Made by a program: the position numbers and the translations under genes. DNA of 64,000 nt from NCBI RefSeq assembly GCF_900116565.1, contig NZ_FPCJ01000001.1:1054001-1118000 (forward strand), read 5' to 3'. A model generated the notes under the pieces. That model did no database searches. It saw only the letters and a program-made list of their open reading frames with translations, and had not been told where the DNA came from. How positions within the stretch are numbered: the first letter of the stretch is position 1; each line of letters begins with the position of its first letter. This document shows, piece by piece, positions 1 to 10,103 of this stretch. Source of the stretch: Thermoflavifilum thermophilum (GTDB taxonomy: Bacteria; Bacteroidota; Bacteroidia; Chitinophagales; Chitinophagaceae).

Positions 1-1
1 C

Positions 2-2404
2 TTTGCTTTCTGGAACGGACAGGACCCGATTCTTAAAGAACGATTGTTCGGGCTGAACAACACAGAAGGCAACCACGGCGAGGATGTAAAAGAGCTGTAT
101 TACTATCTGGACAATCTGCCCAGCCATTACTACATGCAATACCTTTATAAATATCCCCAGCGGGCCTATCCATACGATGACCTGGTCAAAACCAACCAAA
201 GCCGCAATGCCCTGCAACCCGAATACGAAATCCTCGATACCGGCGTATTCGACAACCGGCAGTACTTTGATATCCTGATTACCTATGCTAAAAACAATGA
301 TACCGATCTGGCCATTCGTATTTCCGTGACCAATCGCTATCACCAGGACGCCTCGCTGTACGTGCTGCCTACGCTGTGGTTCCGCAACCAGTGGTCGTTC
401 ACACCCGGGGCTCCTCATCCTTCCATCGAACGCGATATGCACATCCAGCGGCTAATCTGCCGGCATCCAGTCCTGGGTACCTACTGGTTTTACTATCCCG
501 ATACCGAACACATCCTGTTCACCGAAAACGAAACCAATACGGCACGCCTTTTCCAGTATCCCAACGCCACGCCGTTCGTGAAAGATGCCTTTCATGACGT
601 GATTATCCACGGCAAATGGGACCTGCTCAAAGACCGCCAGCATGGCACCAAATCCAGTCCGGTATATGCACTGAATATTCCGGCCGGACAAACTCGAAGC
701 CTGTATTTCCGTCTCTGTGCCGAACACAGCCTTTCGGAACATACCCCGATCGACGAAAAATGGATAGAAACCCTCATCCAGCAGCGCCGGCAAGAAGCCG
801 ACCTGTTTTACAACCAATTTCTTCCCGAAAAACCTGACCCCGACCTGGCGAATGTGTTCCGCCAGGCTTTTGCAGGACTGCTCTGGAATAAACAATTTTA
901 CCACTACGACATCCCCTTGTGGCTAGATGGCGATCCCCTGCAACCTCCGCCACCTCCCCAGCGCAAACAGGGCCGCAACCACACCTGGCGGCATCTCAAC
1001 AACCACGACGTGCTGTCTATGCCCGACAAATGGGAATATCCCTGGTATGCAGCCTGGGATCTGGCTTTTCATTGTGTGGCCATGGCCCTGATTGACCCCG
1101 TATTTGCCAAGCACCAGCTTATCCTCATCACGCGCGAATGGTACATGCACCCCAACGGCCAGATTCCAGCTTACGAATGGAATTTTTCTGACGTCAATCC
1201 GCCCGTGCAGGCCTGGGCCGCCCTGCAGATTTACCGGCTGGAACGCTCCATCCGTGGTGAAGGTGATCTGGATTTTCTGAAACGCATTTTCCAGAAGCTG
1301 ATGCTTAACTTCACCTGGTGGGTAAACCGCAAAGACGCCTCAGGCAATAACATCTTCGAAGGCGGTTTTCTGGGGCTGGATAATATTTCAGTCTTCGACC
1401 GCGGTCAAATGCATGCCCAAGGAGGCCTGCTCGAACAGGCTGATGGTACCAGCTGGATGGGCATGTTTGCCCTGAATATGATGGAAATAGCGCTCGAAAT
1501 AGCCCGCTACGACCGGGCTTTTGAAGATGTAGCCACCAAATTCTACGAGCATTTCGTCTATATCGCCGAATCACTCAATTCCCTGGAGTTGTGGAATGAA
1601 GATGATGGCTTCTTCTACGATGTGCTTAATCTTCCCGATGGCAGAAAAATTCCCCTGCGTGTACGTTCCATTGTGGGCCTGACGGCACTGTTTGCCACCT
1701 CAGTGCTGAATATGGAACACCTGAAAGCGTTGAAAGATTTCCATAAACGGGCTCGCTGGTTTCGCAACTATCGCCGTAAGCGCAATCTCTATATGCCCGA
1801 AGAACGCACGGGCGATCAGGGACTGATGCTGCTTTCCCTGGTACAGCATGACCGGCTGATTCGCCTGCTGCGCTATGTGCTGGATGAAAATGAATTTCTT
1901 TCACCGGGCGGCATCCGCTCTGTTTCACAATATCACCGCGATCACCCCTTCTGCCTGACACTCGACGGAAAAACATATTGCGTGGATTATGAACCCGGGG
2001 AATCAACCAGCCGGCTCTTTGGCGGTAATTCCAACTGGCGAGGCCCCGTGTGGATGCCGATCAACTACCTCCTCATCGAATCCCTGCTCAACGACTACCT
2101 GTTTTACGGAGATTCGCTGCAGGTGGAATTCCCTACTGGATCAGGCCAATGGATGAACCTGCAACAGGTAGCAACCCAGATCGGACTTCGCCTCATCAGC
2201 CTCTTTAAGCGAACAGATCAACGAGGCAGAAAAATGTTCGGACCCTACGCCCCCTTCTACGAACTACCTGAAAACCAGCACCTGCTTCAATTTTATGAAT
2301 ATTTTCACGGAGATACCGGACAGGGGCTGGGTGCCAGCCACCAGACAGGATGGACTGCCTTGATAGCCCTGCTCGTCCAAAGATTTGGCTGGCAAGAAAC
2401 ATAA
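2..2404 (+). CDS. GH63-like glucosidase (5' end outside window)
   Basis: The frame is already open at base 2 (it reads FAFWNGQDPILKERLFGLNN), so the true start lies before the window. The apparent TTG start at 44 is internal. About 800 residues are visible. They match the large bacterial glucosidase family related to GH63 mannosyl-oligosaccharide glucosidases, an (alpha/alpha)6-barrel. Landmarks are EGNHGEDVKE near the visible N-terminus, the YEWNFSDVNPP segment where the family carries its acidic catalytic residue, and GESTSRLFGGNSNWRGPVW near the C-terminus. No signal peptide can be judged because the N-terminus is missing. It likely hydrolyses an alpha-glucoside; the substrate cannot be read from sequence. 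The next gene, dtd, follows after 38 bases but has its own promoter-like element. Confidence 0.85.
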   Translation, partial: FAFWNGQDPILKERLFGLNNTEGNHGEDVKELYYYLDNLPSHYYMQYLYKYPQRAYPYDDLVKTNQSRNALQPEYEILDTGVFDNRQYFDILITYAKNNDTDLAIRISVTNRYHQDASLYVLPTLWFRNQWSFTPGAPHPSIERDMHIQRLICRHPVLGTYWFYYPDTEHILFTENETNTARLFQYPNATPFVKDAFHDVIIHGKWDLLKDRQHGTKSSPVYALNIPAGQTRSLYFRLCAEHSLSEHTPIDEKWIETLIQQRRQEADLFYNQFLPEKPDPDLANVFRQAFAGLLWNKQFYHYDIPLWLDGDPLQPPPPPQRKQGRNHTWRHLNNHDVLSMPDKWEYPWYAAWDLAFHCVAMALIDPVFAKHQLILITREWYMHPNGQIPAYEWNFSDVNPPVQAWAALQIYRLERSIRGEGDLDFLKRIFQKLMLNFTWWVNRKDASGNNIFEGGFLGLDNISVFDRGQMHAQGGLLEQADGTSWMGMFALNMMEIALEIARYDRAFEDVATKFYEHFVYIAESLNSLELWNEDDGFFYDVLNLPDGRKIPLRVRSIVGLTALFATSVLNMEHLKALKDFHKRARWFRNYRRKRNLYMPEERTGDQGLMLLSLVQHDRLIRLLRYVLDENEFLSPGGIRSVSQYHRDHPFCLTLDGKTYCVDYEPGESTSRLFGGNSNWRGPVWMPINYLLIESLLNDYLFYGDSLQVEFPTGSGQWMNLQQVATQIGLRLISLFKRTDQRGRKMFGPYAPFYELPENQHLLQFYEYFHGDTGQGLGASHQTGWTALIALLVQRFGWQET

Positions 2405-2418
2405 TCCCGGAACCATCC

Positions 2419-2426
2419 TATTTTTG
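2419..2426 (+). promoter_or_regulatory. -7 element (TATTTTTG) before dtd
   Basis: TATTTTTG fits the Bacteroidota -7 consensus TAnnTTTG and ends 16 bases before the dtd ATG. No well-placed TTTG -33 box was seen: the nearest TTTG (2384-2387) is 31 bases upstream. Confidence 0.4.
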
Positions 2427-2442
2427 GCTGAAATAATATTCC

Positions 2443-2895
2443 ATGCGGGCAGTCATACAAAGAGTCAGCCAGGCAAGGGTTTATGTTGACCATCAGCTCA
2501 AAGATCAGATCGGACAGGGCCTTTGCGTGCTGCTGGGCATCGAAAAAGGCGATACCGAAGAGGACGTGCAATGGCTTAGTCATAAGATCGTGCACCTGCG
2601 CATCATGGACGACGACCAGGGCATCATGAACCGTTCGGTCAAAGACACCGGTGGCGATATCCTGCTCATCAGCCAGTTTACCCTGCTGGCCTCTACCCGG
2701 CGTGGCCATCGTCCATCCTACGACCGGGCCGCACCACCCGCAGAAGCAGAAACCATGTATGAACAAATGATTGCTCAACTGGAAAAAGACTTAAACAAAC
2801 CCATCCACACCGGCACCTTCCGGGCCTACATGCAGGTGGAGCTGATCAACGACGGACCGGTAACCATTTGCATTGACAGCCGGTTAAAAGAATAA
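2443..2895 (+). CDS. dtd: D-aminoacyl-tRNA deacylase
   Basis: This cytoplasmic proofreading enzyme removes D-amino acids (and glycine from tRNA-Ala) mischarged onto tRNA. The 150-residue length is normal for DTD. Both signature motifs are present: SQFTLLAS in the middle, and a C-terminal segment ending NDGPVTICIDS, which carries the Gly-cisPro dipeptide that excludes L-aminoacyl substrates. The start MRAVIQRVSQA is typical of the family. It sits between a glucosidase gene and a MazG-like gene, on the same strand as glyS further down, so this stretch mixes translation quality control with other functions. Confidence 0.95.
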   Translation: MRAVIQRVSQARVYVDHQLKDQIGQGLCVLLGIEKGDTEEDVQWLSHKIVHLRIMDDDQGIMNRSVKDTGGDILLISQFTLLASTRRGHRPSYDRAAPPAEAETMYEQMIAQLEKDLNKPIHTGTFRAYMQVELINDGPVTICIDSRLKE

Positions 2896-2961
2896 GCTCC
2901 ATATTTTCCTGAAATTTGCAGCTTCTTATTCAGTATTTGGCAACCATTTAATTTCCCACCC

Positions 2962-3303
2962 ATGGCTTATTCCGATATCACCCTTCCTCAGGCACAACAA
3001 ATGGTGGACGAATGGATCCGCACCAAAGGCGTCCGCTACTTCAACGAACTGACCAACATGGCTATCCTGGCCGAGGAAGTGGGCGAAGTAGCCCGCATTA
3101 TCGCCCGTATGTATGGCGAACAGTCGTTTAAAGAAAATGAACAGAAAAAAGACCTGGCCGATGAACTGGCCGATGTGCTGTGGGTGTTGCTGTGCCTGGC
3201 CAACCAAACCGGCGTGGATTTGCAAGCGGCCTTCCTCCGCAATATGGAAAAGAAAAACCTGCGGGATGCCCAGCGACATCAGCAAAATAAAAAGCTGCGT
3301 TGA
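2962..3303 (+). CDS. MazG-like nucleotide pyrophosphohydrolase
   Basis: A small (113 aa) all-alpha NTP pyrophosphohydrolase of the MazG superfamily. These enzymes hydrolyse (d)NTPs to NMP and pyrophosphate, often for nucleotide-pool sanitation. The metal-binding pattern is visible as EEVGEVAR in the first helix pair and DELADVLWVLL in the second. The single-domain length fits the short MazG-like proteins rather than two-domain E. coli MazG. It starts 66 bases after dtd and ends 38 bases before glyS. Substrate preference is not readable. Confidence 0.85.
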   Translation: MAYSDITLPQAQQMVDEWIRTKGVRYFNELTNMAILAEEVGEVARIIARMYGEQSFKENEQKKDLADELADVLWVLLCLANQTGVDLQAAFLRNMEKKNLRDAQRHQQNKKLR

Positions 3304-3327
3304 ATCCTGTGTTTAACCTCGCCTGAT

Positions 3328-3335
3328 TATCTTTG
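3328..3335 (+). promoter_or_regulatory. -7 element (TATCTTTG) abutting glyS start
   Basis: TATCTTTG is a full match to TAnnTTTG and ends only 6 bases before the glyS ATG at 3342. With the usual 5-9 base distance to the transcription start, the mRNA would begin at or next to the start codon. No clear -33 TTTG is present. Confidence 0.5.
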
Positions 3336-3341
3336 CAAGCT

Positions 3342-4784
3342 ATGAACAACACCAAACGCTTTCAGGATATTATTGCCCATTGCAAAGAATACGGTTTTAT
3401 TTTTCCATCCAGTGAAATCTATGACGGACTCAGCGCTGTGTATGATTACGGACAGTTTGGTGCACAACTGAAGAAAAACATCAAAGATCACTGGTGGCGC
3501 TGGATGACCCAGCTCCATGAAAATATCGTGGGTATCGACGCAGCCATCTTCATGCATCCTACTACCTGGAAAGCATCGGGACATGTGGATAATTTCAACG
3601 ACCCGATGATCGACAACAAAGACAGCAAAAAACGCTACCGGGTCGATACCTTGATTGAAGATTTTGCTGAACAGCTTGTGGATGAGGGAAAAGAAGCAGA
3701 AGCCCAACAGCTGCTGCAGCAAATGAATGAACTGCTGAAGCTGAACGATCTGGCCGGTTTGAAAAAACTAATCGAACAGTATAAAATTTGTTGCCCCGTA
3801 TCGGGCACCTGCAACTGGACCGAGGTGCGCCAGTTTAACCTCATGTTTTCCACTCAATTGGGAAGTGTAAATGAGGAAGCCACCGAAATTTATCTCAGGC
3901 CTGAAACGGCTCAGGGCATTTTCGTGAATTTTCTGAATGTCCAAAAAACCGGCCGCCTGAAAATCCCGTTTGGTATTGCCCAAATCGGAAAGGCTTTCCG
4001 CAATGAAATCGTAGCCCGCCAATTCATTTTCCGAATGCGCGAATTCGAACAAATGGAAATGCAATTCTTCTGCCGGCCGGGCACCGAGCTGGAATGGTAT
4101 GCATACTGGAAAGAACAACGCATGCAATGGCACCAAAGCCTGGGCATTCCGGCCGATAAGCTGCGCTACCACGACCATGAAAAACTGGCCCACTATGCCA
4201 ATGCCGCCGTGGATATTGAATATGCCTTCCCCATGGGCTATAAGGAAGTAGAAGGTATTCATTCCCGCACTGACTACGACCTGCGTCGACATCAGGAATT
4301 CAGCGGAAAGAAAATGCAATATTTCGATCCGGAAATCAACAAAAGCTATATCCCCTATGTGGTGGAAACCTCCGTCGGCCTGGATCGTACCGTGCTGATG
4401 GTCATCAGCGAAGCTTATGCCGAAGAAGAGGTTCCCACCGCACAGGAAGGCAAAACCGATACCCGTACGGTGCTACGCCTGGCGCCTCATCTGGCCCCCA
4501 TCAAGCTGGCTGTTCTGCCACTGGTCAAGAAAGATGGCCTGCCTGATATTGCCCGTAAGATCATGCACGACTGCATGCCGGCCTTTCATTGTTTTTATGA
4601 AGAAAAAGATACCATCGGCCGTCGCTATCGCCGGCAGGATGCGATTGGCACGCCCTTCTGCGTGACGGTGGATTATCAAACCAAAGAAGACGAAACGGTT
4701 ACCATCCGCTACCGCGACACCATGCAGCAAGAAAGGATTCCTATCCGCGCTATACGGGATAAGGTACGTCAGGCCATCCAGTAA
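3342..4784 (+). CDS. glyS: Glycine--tRNA ligase (homodimeric type)
   Basis: A class II aminoacyl-tRNA synthetase that charges tRNA-Gly, of the single-chain alpha2 type (archaeal/eukaryal-like) rather than the GlyQ/GlyS tetramer. Landmarks: an N-terminal motif with [15 protein letters not shown], a [10 protein letters not shown] segment, motif 2 around [21 protein letters not shown], and a C-terminal anticodon-binding domain ending in [21 protein letters not shown] chose ATG 3342 (480 aa). The alternative TTG at 3333 adds three residues and lies inside the -7 element. It is followed by a separate aldo/keto reductase gene. Confidence 0.96.
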   Translation: MNNTKRFQDIIAHCKEYGFIFPSSEIYDGLSAVYDYGQFGAQLKKNIKDHWWRWMTQLHENIVGIDAAIFMHPTTWKASGHVDNFNDPMIDNKDSKKRYRVDTLIEDFAEQLVDEGKEAEAQQLLQQMNELLKLNDLAGLKKLIEQYKICCPVSGTCNWTEVRQFNLMFSTQLGSVNEEATEIYLRPETAQGIFVNFLNVQKTGRLKIPFGIAQIGKAFRNEIVARQFIFRMREFEQMEMQFFCRPGTELEWYAYWKEQRMQWHQSLGIPADKLRYHDHEKLAHYANAAVDIEYAFPMGYKEVEGIHSRTDYDLRRHQEFSGKKMQYFDPEINKSYIPYVVETSVGLDRTVLMVISEAYAEEEVPTAQEGKTDTRTVLRLAPHLAPIKLAVLPLVKKDGLPDIARKIMHDCMPAFHCFYEEKDTIGRRYRRQDAIGTPFCVTVDYQTKEDETVTIRYRDTMQQERIPIRAIRDKVRQAIQ

Positions 4785-4869
4785 CCTCAAACATGACATC
4801 CTATATGATTTTCATCTTTCATCTGTTCTGCTTAATTTAGTTGTTGAAACAAAAGACGAAGTACTTGCC

Positions 4870-5868
4870 ATGACTACGATTCCTATTCGTCCGTTAGGGA
4901 GTCAGGGGCTTCAGGCATCAGCACTGGGCCTGGGCTGCATGGGCATGAGCGATTTTTACAGCGGCCGCGATGAAGCTGAATCTTTGCGCGTGTTCGACCA
5001 AGCATTTGAACTGGGCATCCGATTCTGGGATACAGCCGATATGTATGGTCCTTTTACCAATGAAATGCTGGTAGCCAAAGGCTTGAAAGGGCGGCGCCAG
5101 CAGATTACGCTGGCCACCAAATTTGGCATCGTCCGCGATCCGAACGACCCCACGAAACGAGGCATCAATGGCCGGCCGGAATATGTAAAATCGGCCTGTG
5201 AAGCTAGCTTGAAACGTCTGCAAACCGATGTGATTGATCTTTATTACCTGCATCGCGTGGATCCCAACACGCCTATCGAAGACACGGTGGGAGCCATGGC
5301 ACGGTTGGTAGAAGAGGGCAAAGTGAGGGGTATCGGGCTCTCGGAAGTATCGCCCCAAACCATCCGCCGGGCGCATGCGGTGCATCCGCTCACGGCCATA
5401 CAAAGTGAATATTCGCTATGGACACGCGATCCGGAAGAGGGTGTCCTGCAAACCTGCCGTGAGCTGGGAATAGCCTTCGTAGCTTACAGTCCTCTCGGCA
5501 GAGGCTTTCTCACCGGTCGTTTCCTGAGCCCCGACGACCTGCCCGCCGATGATTACCGGCGTTATTCCCCGCGTTTCATGGGAGAAAACTTCCGGAAAAA
5601 CCTGCAACTGGTTGAAAAAATCAAACAATTAGCGGAACAAAAACACTGCACACCCGCCCAGCTGGCACTGGCCTGGGTCATGGCTCAGGGCGAAGATATC
5701 TTTCCCATTCCCGGCACCAAACGAGTAGCCTATCTGATCGAAAATGCTGGTGCTATCAATGTGCAACTCACACCGGAAGACCTGAAAGCCATCGATGAAA
5801 TCGCACCCAAAGGCATAGCCGCCGGCCTACGTTATCCGGAAGAAGCCATGAAAACAGTTAACCGTTAG
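4870..5868 (+). CDS. Aldo/keto reductase
   Basis: A 332-residue NADPH-dependent oxidoreductase of the AKR superfamily (TIM barrel), similar to bacterial AKR13-type enzymes. The catalytic tetrad is intact: Asp54 and Tyr59 in DTADMYG, Lys84 in ATKFG and His128 in YYLHRVDP. The C-terminal cofactor-binding part contains IPGTKR, the usual NADP 2'-phosphate loop. The natural carbonyl substrate cannot be inferred. Its 3' end overlaps the convergent mscS-like gene by 11 bases. Confidence 0.92.
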   Translation: MTTIPIRPLGSQGLQASALGLGCMGMSDFYSGRDEAESLRVFDQAFELGIRFWDTADMYGPFTNEMLVAKGLKGRRQQITLATKFGIVRDPNDPTKRGINGRPEYVKSACEASLKRLQTDVIDLYYLHRVDPNTPIEDTVGAMARLVEEGKVRGIGLSEVSPQTIRRAHAVHPLTAIQSEYSLWTRDPEEGVLQTCRELGIAFVAYSPLGRGFLTGRFLSPDDLPADDYRRYSPRFMGENFRKNLQLVEKIKQLAEQKHCTPAQLALAWVMAQGEDIFPIPGTKRVAYLIENAGAINVQLTPEDLKAIDEIAPKGIAAGLRYPEEAMKTVNR

Positions 5869-6937
5869 CAGCAAGTTCCTGATGACGGATAATTTCTATA
5901 ACCTGGTGCGGATAAGCAAACTCTATCCCTTCCTGCTCAAACAGCTGATAAATCTGCAGATTAATAGCCTGTTGAATATCCATGTATGTATTGTAATCAG
6001 CACTTAACACGTAATATACAATCTCAAAGACCAGTGCAAAATCACCATAGCTGGCAAAATGCGCCCGATCAAAACGCACGTCTTGTTGCATTTCCACGGC
6101 CTGTCGTAACAACGCAGGAATCTTTTTCAACTTTTCCAACGGGGTTTCATAAATCACACCTATTCGGAACAACACCCTGCGCTGTTCCATCCGTTTGTAA
6201 TTATGTATGCGTGAATCGGTTAAGTCTTTATTGGAAAAAATTAACTGCTCGCCGCCCAAACTTCTTAAACGGGTTGTCTTCAATCCAATGTGTTCAACCG
6301 TACCCATTTTATCACCCACAATAATAAAATCACCCAGTTCAAATGGCCTGTCGAAGAAAATAATGAAATAGCAAAACAAATCACCTAAAATAGTTTGCGA
6401 AGCCAGAGCAATGGCCACACCGCCAATGCCCAATCCGGTAATCAGCGTGGTGACATTATATCCCAAATTACCCAACAAAAACACAATACCCATGCTCCAC
6501 AGGATGAGATTAAAGAGAATCATCATCCCGCGTGTTTCTTTCATTCTTTCTTCAGGATAATTTTTTCTACGTAAATATCCTTTCAACGAATAATCAACCA
6601 CCGCACTCAATACCCGCAACACAAAAAAGGTGACAATTACCGTCATGATATGATGAACAGCTGTTGAAGCTTTTTCGGTGAGATGGAGGGTATTGATGCC
6701 GAAATAAAGAACCAAGATATAGGCAACGGGCAATCCGTTTTTCTGGATTTGCGCAATAAGAAAATCATCAACATGTGTAGCAGTTTTCTGAGATAATTTT
6801 TTGAGATGATGAATTACCCTGTTTGCAAGCAAGCGCAATATCAAAAATCCGATAATGATACCAAGAACCGCAAATGCATAATTTCTGATTGTATTTCCTG
6901 CATAGGTTATTTCAAAAAAATCCTGAAAATCATTCAT
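5858..6937 (-). CDS. MscS-family mechanosensitive ion channel
   Basis: A 359-residue inner-membrane channel protein. Several N-terminal membrane segments precede the pore helix, which has the Gly/Ala pattern [26 protein letters not shown]. The beta domain follows with [11 protein letters not shown]. The C-terminal alpha/beta part ([18 protein letters not shown]) is typical of MscS. Such channels release solutes on hypo-osmotic shock. The gene has its own textbook promoter upstream and converges on the aldo/keto reductase with an 11-base overlap. Confidence 0.93.
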   Translation of the reverse strand: MNDFQDFFEITYAGNTIRNYAFAVLGIIIGFLILRLLANRVIHHLKKLSQKTATHVDDFLIAQIQKNGLPVAYILVLYFGINTLHLTEKASTAVHHIMTVIVTFFVLRVLSAVVDYSLKGYLRRKNYPEERMKETRGMMILFNLILWSMGIVFLLGNLGYNVTTLITGLGIGGVAIALASQTILGDLFCYFIIFFDRPFELGDFIIVGDKMGTVEHIGLKTTRLRSLGGEQLIFSNKDLTDSRIHNYKRMEQRRVLFRIGVIYETPLEKLKKIPALLRQAVEMQQDVRFDRAHFASYGDFALVFEIVYYVLSADYNTYMDIQQAINLQIYQLFEQEGIEFAYPHQVIEIIRHQELAANG

Positions 6938-6980
6938 GATGCACAGAATTTGTAACTCAACAAAAATTATTGCCTGTATG

Positions 6981-7012
6981 CAAATGTATTCAAATACGCC
7001 TGGAATGTCAAA
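6981..7012 (-). promoter_or_regulatory. Promoter of the mscS-like gene
   Basis: Read on the minus strand: TTTG (7009-7012), 20 bases, then TACATTTG (6981-6988). Both boxes match the Bacteroidota sigma consensus with near-ideal spacing. The predicted start lies about 35-40 bases before the ATG at 6937. Confidence 0.65.
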
Positions 7013-7131
7013 TCAATGAAGGAATAATACATGCATGTAATTCATTGCATGAATATCTATTTGAAACTATTAAGAATGCCTGATGAAATTTATTTCATGC
7101 TGATATCAGCTGTAAATAAACAATGATCAAT

Positions 7132-7158
7132 AAAAAAGCCGCCTGATACAAGCGGCTT
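7132..7158 (-). terminator. Intrinsic terminator after korA
   Basis: On the minus strand a 7-bp stem (AAGCCGC/GCGGCTT) with a 9-base loop is followed by a T-run (plus-strand A-run at 7132-7137). It lies about 33 bases after the korA stop and separates it from the mscS-like gene. Confidence 0.8.
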
Positions 7159-7190
7159 GGATATTTTTACATGAATGATAAAAAATGAAC

Positions 7191-9044
7191 TTAGCCAAGC
7201 AAGGATTTGATATGTTCTTCCAGTTCTGATTTGGTGATGGGAATGCCCATGATTTTATGATATCCCTTGGCATCAATCAAAAATTGATCGCGGATGATTT
7301 TGATGAGTTGCCCGTTGTTGATTTCCGGAATCAACACTTGTTTATAATTACGCAGGATCTCACCTAAATTTTTCGGGAAAGGCCGCAGATAGCGCAGATG
7401 GGCATGCGCTACAGCATAACCCTGTTGCTGGAGTGATTTCACTGCGCCTTTGATAGCTCCGTAGGTTGAGCCCCAGCCCAGCACCAGCAGATCACCGGAT
7501 TCCGGACCGCTGTCGAGGGTTTGCAGCGGAATATCGTCGGCCACCGCATCCACCTTCGCCTGGCGCAGCTTCACCATGAGCTGGTGATTATCCGGATCAT
7601 AACTTACATTACCGGTGATATGCTGCTTTTCGAGTCCGCCAATGCGATGTTCCAGACCCGGTGTACCCGGCACAGCCCACGGGCGCACATAACGCTCATC
7701 GCGTTGATAGGGCATAAACTTCTCTTCCCCTTCGTCTAATTGCGTTTTAAACTTCACCTCGATGGGCGGTAGATCGGCTGCTTTGGGGAAACGCCAGGGC
7801 TCCGCACCATTGGCAATATAGCCGTCGCTCAGGAAAATCACCGGCGTCATGTATTGTACAGCAATGCGGAAGGCTTCATACACAGCCGAGAAACAGTCTG
7901 ATGGCGTAGCCGCAGCAATCACCGGCATGGGGCATTCGCCATTGCGACCATAGTAGGCCTGCAGCAAGTCCGATTGCTCTGTTTTGGTAGGCAATCCGGT
8001 GGAAGGCCCTCCGCGCTGGATATCAATGATCAGCAGCGGAATTTCCAGCATGACGGCCAAGCCCATGGCTTCGGTCTTCAGTGCCATTCCAGGCCCGGAT
8101 GTGGTGGTTACGCCCATGCATCCACCGTAAGATGCCCCAATAGCCGAGCTGATGCCGGCAATCTCATCTTCCGCCTGAAATGTACGAACACCAAAGTTTT
8201 TATGCTTACTGAGCTCATGCAGGATATCGGAAGCGGGCGTAATGGGGTACGAGCCCAAAAACAAAGGCAGGCCCGATTTCTGGGAGGCGGCGATCAAACC
8301 CAGCGCCAATGCCTGATTGCCGGTGATACTCCGATACGTACCGCGGGGCATCTTGGCTCGCTCCACCCGATAGCGAGTCGTGAAAGCCTCTGTGGTATCT
8401 CCGTAATTGTATCCGGCATGCAGGGCCTTCAGGTTGCCCTCCAGGATCAGCGGTTTTTTGGCAAATTTTTCCTGCAGAAAATGTATGGTGCTTTCCATTT
8501 TCCGGTCATACAACCAGTACAGAAAGCCTAACACAAACATATTCTTGGCCCGGTCTTTTTCTTTCATCCCCAGGTCCACATCCTTCAGGGCTTCGCGTGT
8601 AAGCTTGGTGATATCAATTTCATACACAATGTACCCATCGAGCGAGCCATCGGTAAGCGGGTTCACGCCTTCTGGATAATTGGCAAGCCGCAGATTCTTG
8701 GCATCAAACCCGTCTGTATTGGCAATGATAATACCTCCTTTTTTCAGGCTCTTCAGGTTGGCTTTCAGGGCAGCCGCATTCATAGCCACCAATACATCAC
8801 AACTGTCGCCAGGCGTATAAACGGGATCAGAAGAAAAGTGCAGCTGAAAACCGCTCACACCTGGCAAAGTGCCCTGTGGGGCGCGGATCTCAGCCGGGAA
8901 ATCGGGAAAAGTTGACAAATCAATACCCAGCAGGGCCGTGTTATTGGTGAACTGCATGCCCGTAAGCTGCATGCCATCTCCGCTATCACCTGCAAACTTG
9001 ATGACAACGTCTCTTAATTGCTGAACAGTGGTTTGGGTGGACAT
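7191..9044 (-). CDS. korA: 2-oxoacid:ferredoxin oxidoreductase, fused gamma-alpha subunit
   Basis: A 617-residue subunit of a CoA-dependent 2-oxoacid (most likely 2-oxoglutarate) ferredoxin oxidoreductase. The N-terminal gamma domain starts with [17 protein letters not shown]. The alpha (pyrimidine-binding) domain starts near residue 235 with the [12 protein letters not shown] segment, and [13 protein letters not shown] and [16 protein letters not shown] follow. This order is the usual fused form in Bacteroidota. The beta subunit, which holds TPP and the Fe-S cluster, is normally encoded directly downstream. Here a terminator follows and the next gene is an unrelated MscS channel, so the partner is not in this neighbourhood. 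Confidence 0.92.
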   Translation of the reverse strand: MSTQTTVQQLRDVVIKFAGDSGDGMQLTGMQFTNNTALLGIDLSTFPDFPAEIRAPQGTLPGVSGFQLHFSSDPVYTPGDSCDVLVAMNAAALKANLKSLKKGGIIIANTDGFDAKNLRLANYPEGVNPLTDGSLDGYIVYEIDITKLTREALKDVDLGMKEKDRAKNMFVLGFLYWLYDRKMESTIHFLQEKFAKKPLILEGNLKALHAGYNYGDTTEAFTTRYRVERAKMPRGTYRSITGNQALALGLIAASQKSGLPLFLGSYPITPASDILHELSKHKNFGVRTFQAEDEIAGISSAIGASYGGCMGVTTTSGPGMALKTEAMGLAVMLEIPLLIIDIQRGGPSTGLPTKTEQSDLLQAYYGRNGECPMPVIAAATPSDCFSAVYEAFRIAVQYMTPVIFLSDGYIANGAEPWRFPKAADLPPIEVKFKTQLDEGEEKFMPYQRDERYVRPWAVPGTPGLEHRIGGLEKQHITGNVSYDPDNHQLMVKLRQAKVDAVADDIPLQTLDSGPESGDLLVLGWGSTYGAIKGAVKSLQQQGYAVAHAHLRYLRPFPKNLGEILRNYKQVLIPEINNGQLIKIIRDQFLIDAKGYHKIMGIPITKSELEEHIKSLLG

Positions 9045-9128
9045 AAATACGTGTATCTGTTATTTTTATTTTGAATGTATAAAAACGACAACCTTTATGG
9101 TTTTGTTGTTTTCCAACATACAGGCCGA

Positions 9129-9136
9129 CAAAATTA
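9129..9136 (-). promoter_or_regulatory. Possible -7 element for korA
   Basis: Minus-strand TAATTTTG matches TAnnTTTG 85 bases before the korA start. No -33 TTTG lies at the right distance, so this is tentative. Confidence 0.3.
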
Positions 9137-9223
9137 AAGCTCTCTATAGAATTAGCAGAGAACTTGTATGCTTTTTTACAAAGCTTCAACAGGAAAAATC
9201 CTATACAGGGAAACCGAAATTTG

Positions 9224-9231
9224 TATATTTG
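9224..9231 (+). promoter_or_regulatory. -7 element (TATATTTG) before the Bax-inhibitor-1 gene
   Basis: TATATTTG is a full -7 match and places the transcript start near 9237. That supports the ATG at 9254 over the one at 9242 as translation start. A matching -33 box was not found. Confidence 0.45.
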
Positions 9232-9253
9232 TTATCCATAAATGTACCGGCAA

Positions 9254-10012
9254 ATGGCTAACTTATTTAAAACCAGCAATCCAGCTCTGCAGGAGAAGGC
9301 TTTTGAAACAACCGTTACGCAGGTTGGTGAAGAAACAATGACCGTGTCGGGCACCATGAACAAATTCCTGTTCATGCTGGCCCTGATGTTGGCTTCAGCT
9401 GTTTTTACCTGGAATCTGGCGTACAAAGGCGCACCGCTTGGCGGCTGGGTGGCCGGAGGAGCCATAGGAGGTTTTATTACAGCCCTGATTATCATTTTTA
9501 AACAAAGCTGGGCCCCTTATCTGGCTCCGGCTTATGGATTGCTGGAAGGGCTTTTTCTGGGTGCCATTTCTGCCATGTTTAATGCAGCCATGGCCAATGT
9601 GGCGCCTTATTTCGTGATGCAGGCAGTATTGCTCACCTTCGGAGTGGCGCTGGCCATGTATGTACTCTACGCAACCGGTGTCATAAAAGTTACCCAGCAG
9701 TTCCGAATGATTGTATTCGCCGCTACAGGTGGCATTGCCTTGTTTTACCTTGCCGCTGTGGTCCTCCACTGGTTTCACATCGATATTCCCTTTATCCATC
9801 AGTCCACTACTGCGGGCATTGTTTTTTCGCTGATTGTAGTAGCCATCGCAGCATTGAACCTGGTCATGGATTTTGACATGATTTTTACCGGTGCCCGCAT
9901 GGGTGCACCCAAATACATGGAATGGTATGGCGCCTTCGGACTCATGGTTACCATTATCTGGCTTTATCTGGAAATTCTTCGCTTGCTTGCCAAAGTATAC
10001 AGCCGGAGATAA
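9254..10012 (+). CDS. Bax inhibitor-1/YccA family membrane protein
   Basis: A 252-residue polytopic inner-membrane protein with about seven hydrophobic segments, of the BI-1/YccA family (Ca2+-leak channel-like proteins, some modulating membrane proteases). The family-typical beginning is MANLFKTSNPALQEKAFE, so I prefer ATG 9254 to ATG 9242, which adds four residues. The C-terminal part with LVMDFDMIFTGARMG and a final Tyr-rich helix carries the conserved acidic residues of the family. It is a single-gene unit with a terminator after it. Confidence 0.88.
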   Translation: MANLFKTSNPALQEKAFETTVTQVGEETMTVSGTMNKFLFMLALMLASAVFTWNLAYKGAPLGGWVAGGAIGGFITALIIIFKQSWAPYLAPAYGLLEGLFLGAISAMFNAAMANVAPYFVMQAVLLTFGVALAMYVLYATGVIKVTQQFRMIVFAATGGIALFYLAAVVLHWFHIDIPFIHQSTTAGIVFSLIVVAIAALNLVMDFDMIFTGARMGAPKYMEWYGAFGLMVTIIWLYLEILRLLAKVYSRR

Positions 10013-10034
10013 GTTAACCTCACACTATGTTACT

Positions 10035-10075
10035 GAAAAGGCTGGTCTGCAGGGCAGATCAGCCTTTTCCTTTAT
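10035..10075. terminator. Bidirectional terminator hairpin
   Basis: A long inverted repeat: 16-bp stem (10035-10050 with 10054-10069, one G-T wobble) and a 3-base loop, with AAAA on one side and TTTTCCTTT on the other. It lies between the convergent BI-1 and RNA-ligase-like genes and can serve both. Confidence 0.8.
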
Positions 10076-10103
10076 AAACCTCTTAATTTCCACTTTCAAT
10101 TCC

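Noticed and set aside
44-2404. TTG at base 44 as the start of the first gene
   Set aside because: The frame continues to base 2 with family-conserved residues, so the gene is truncated by the window edge.
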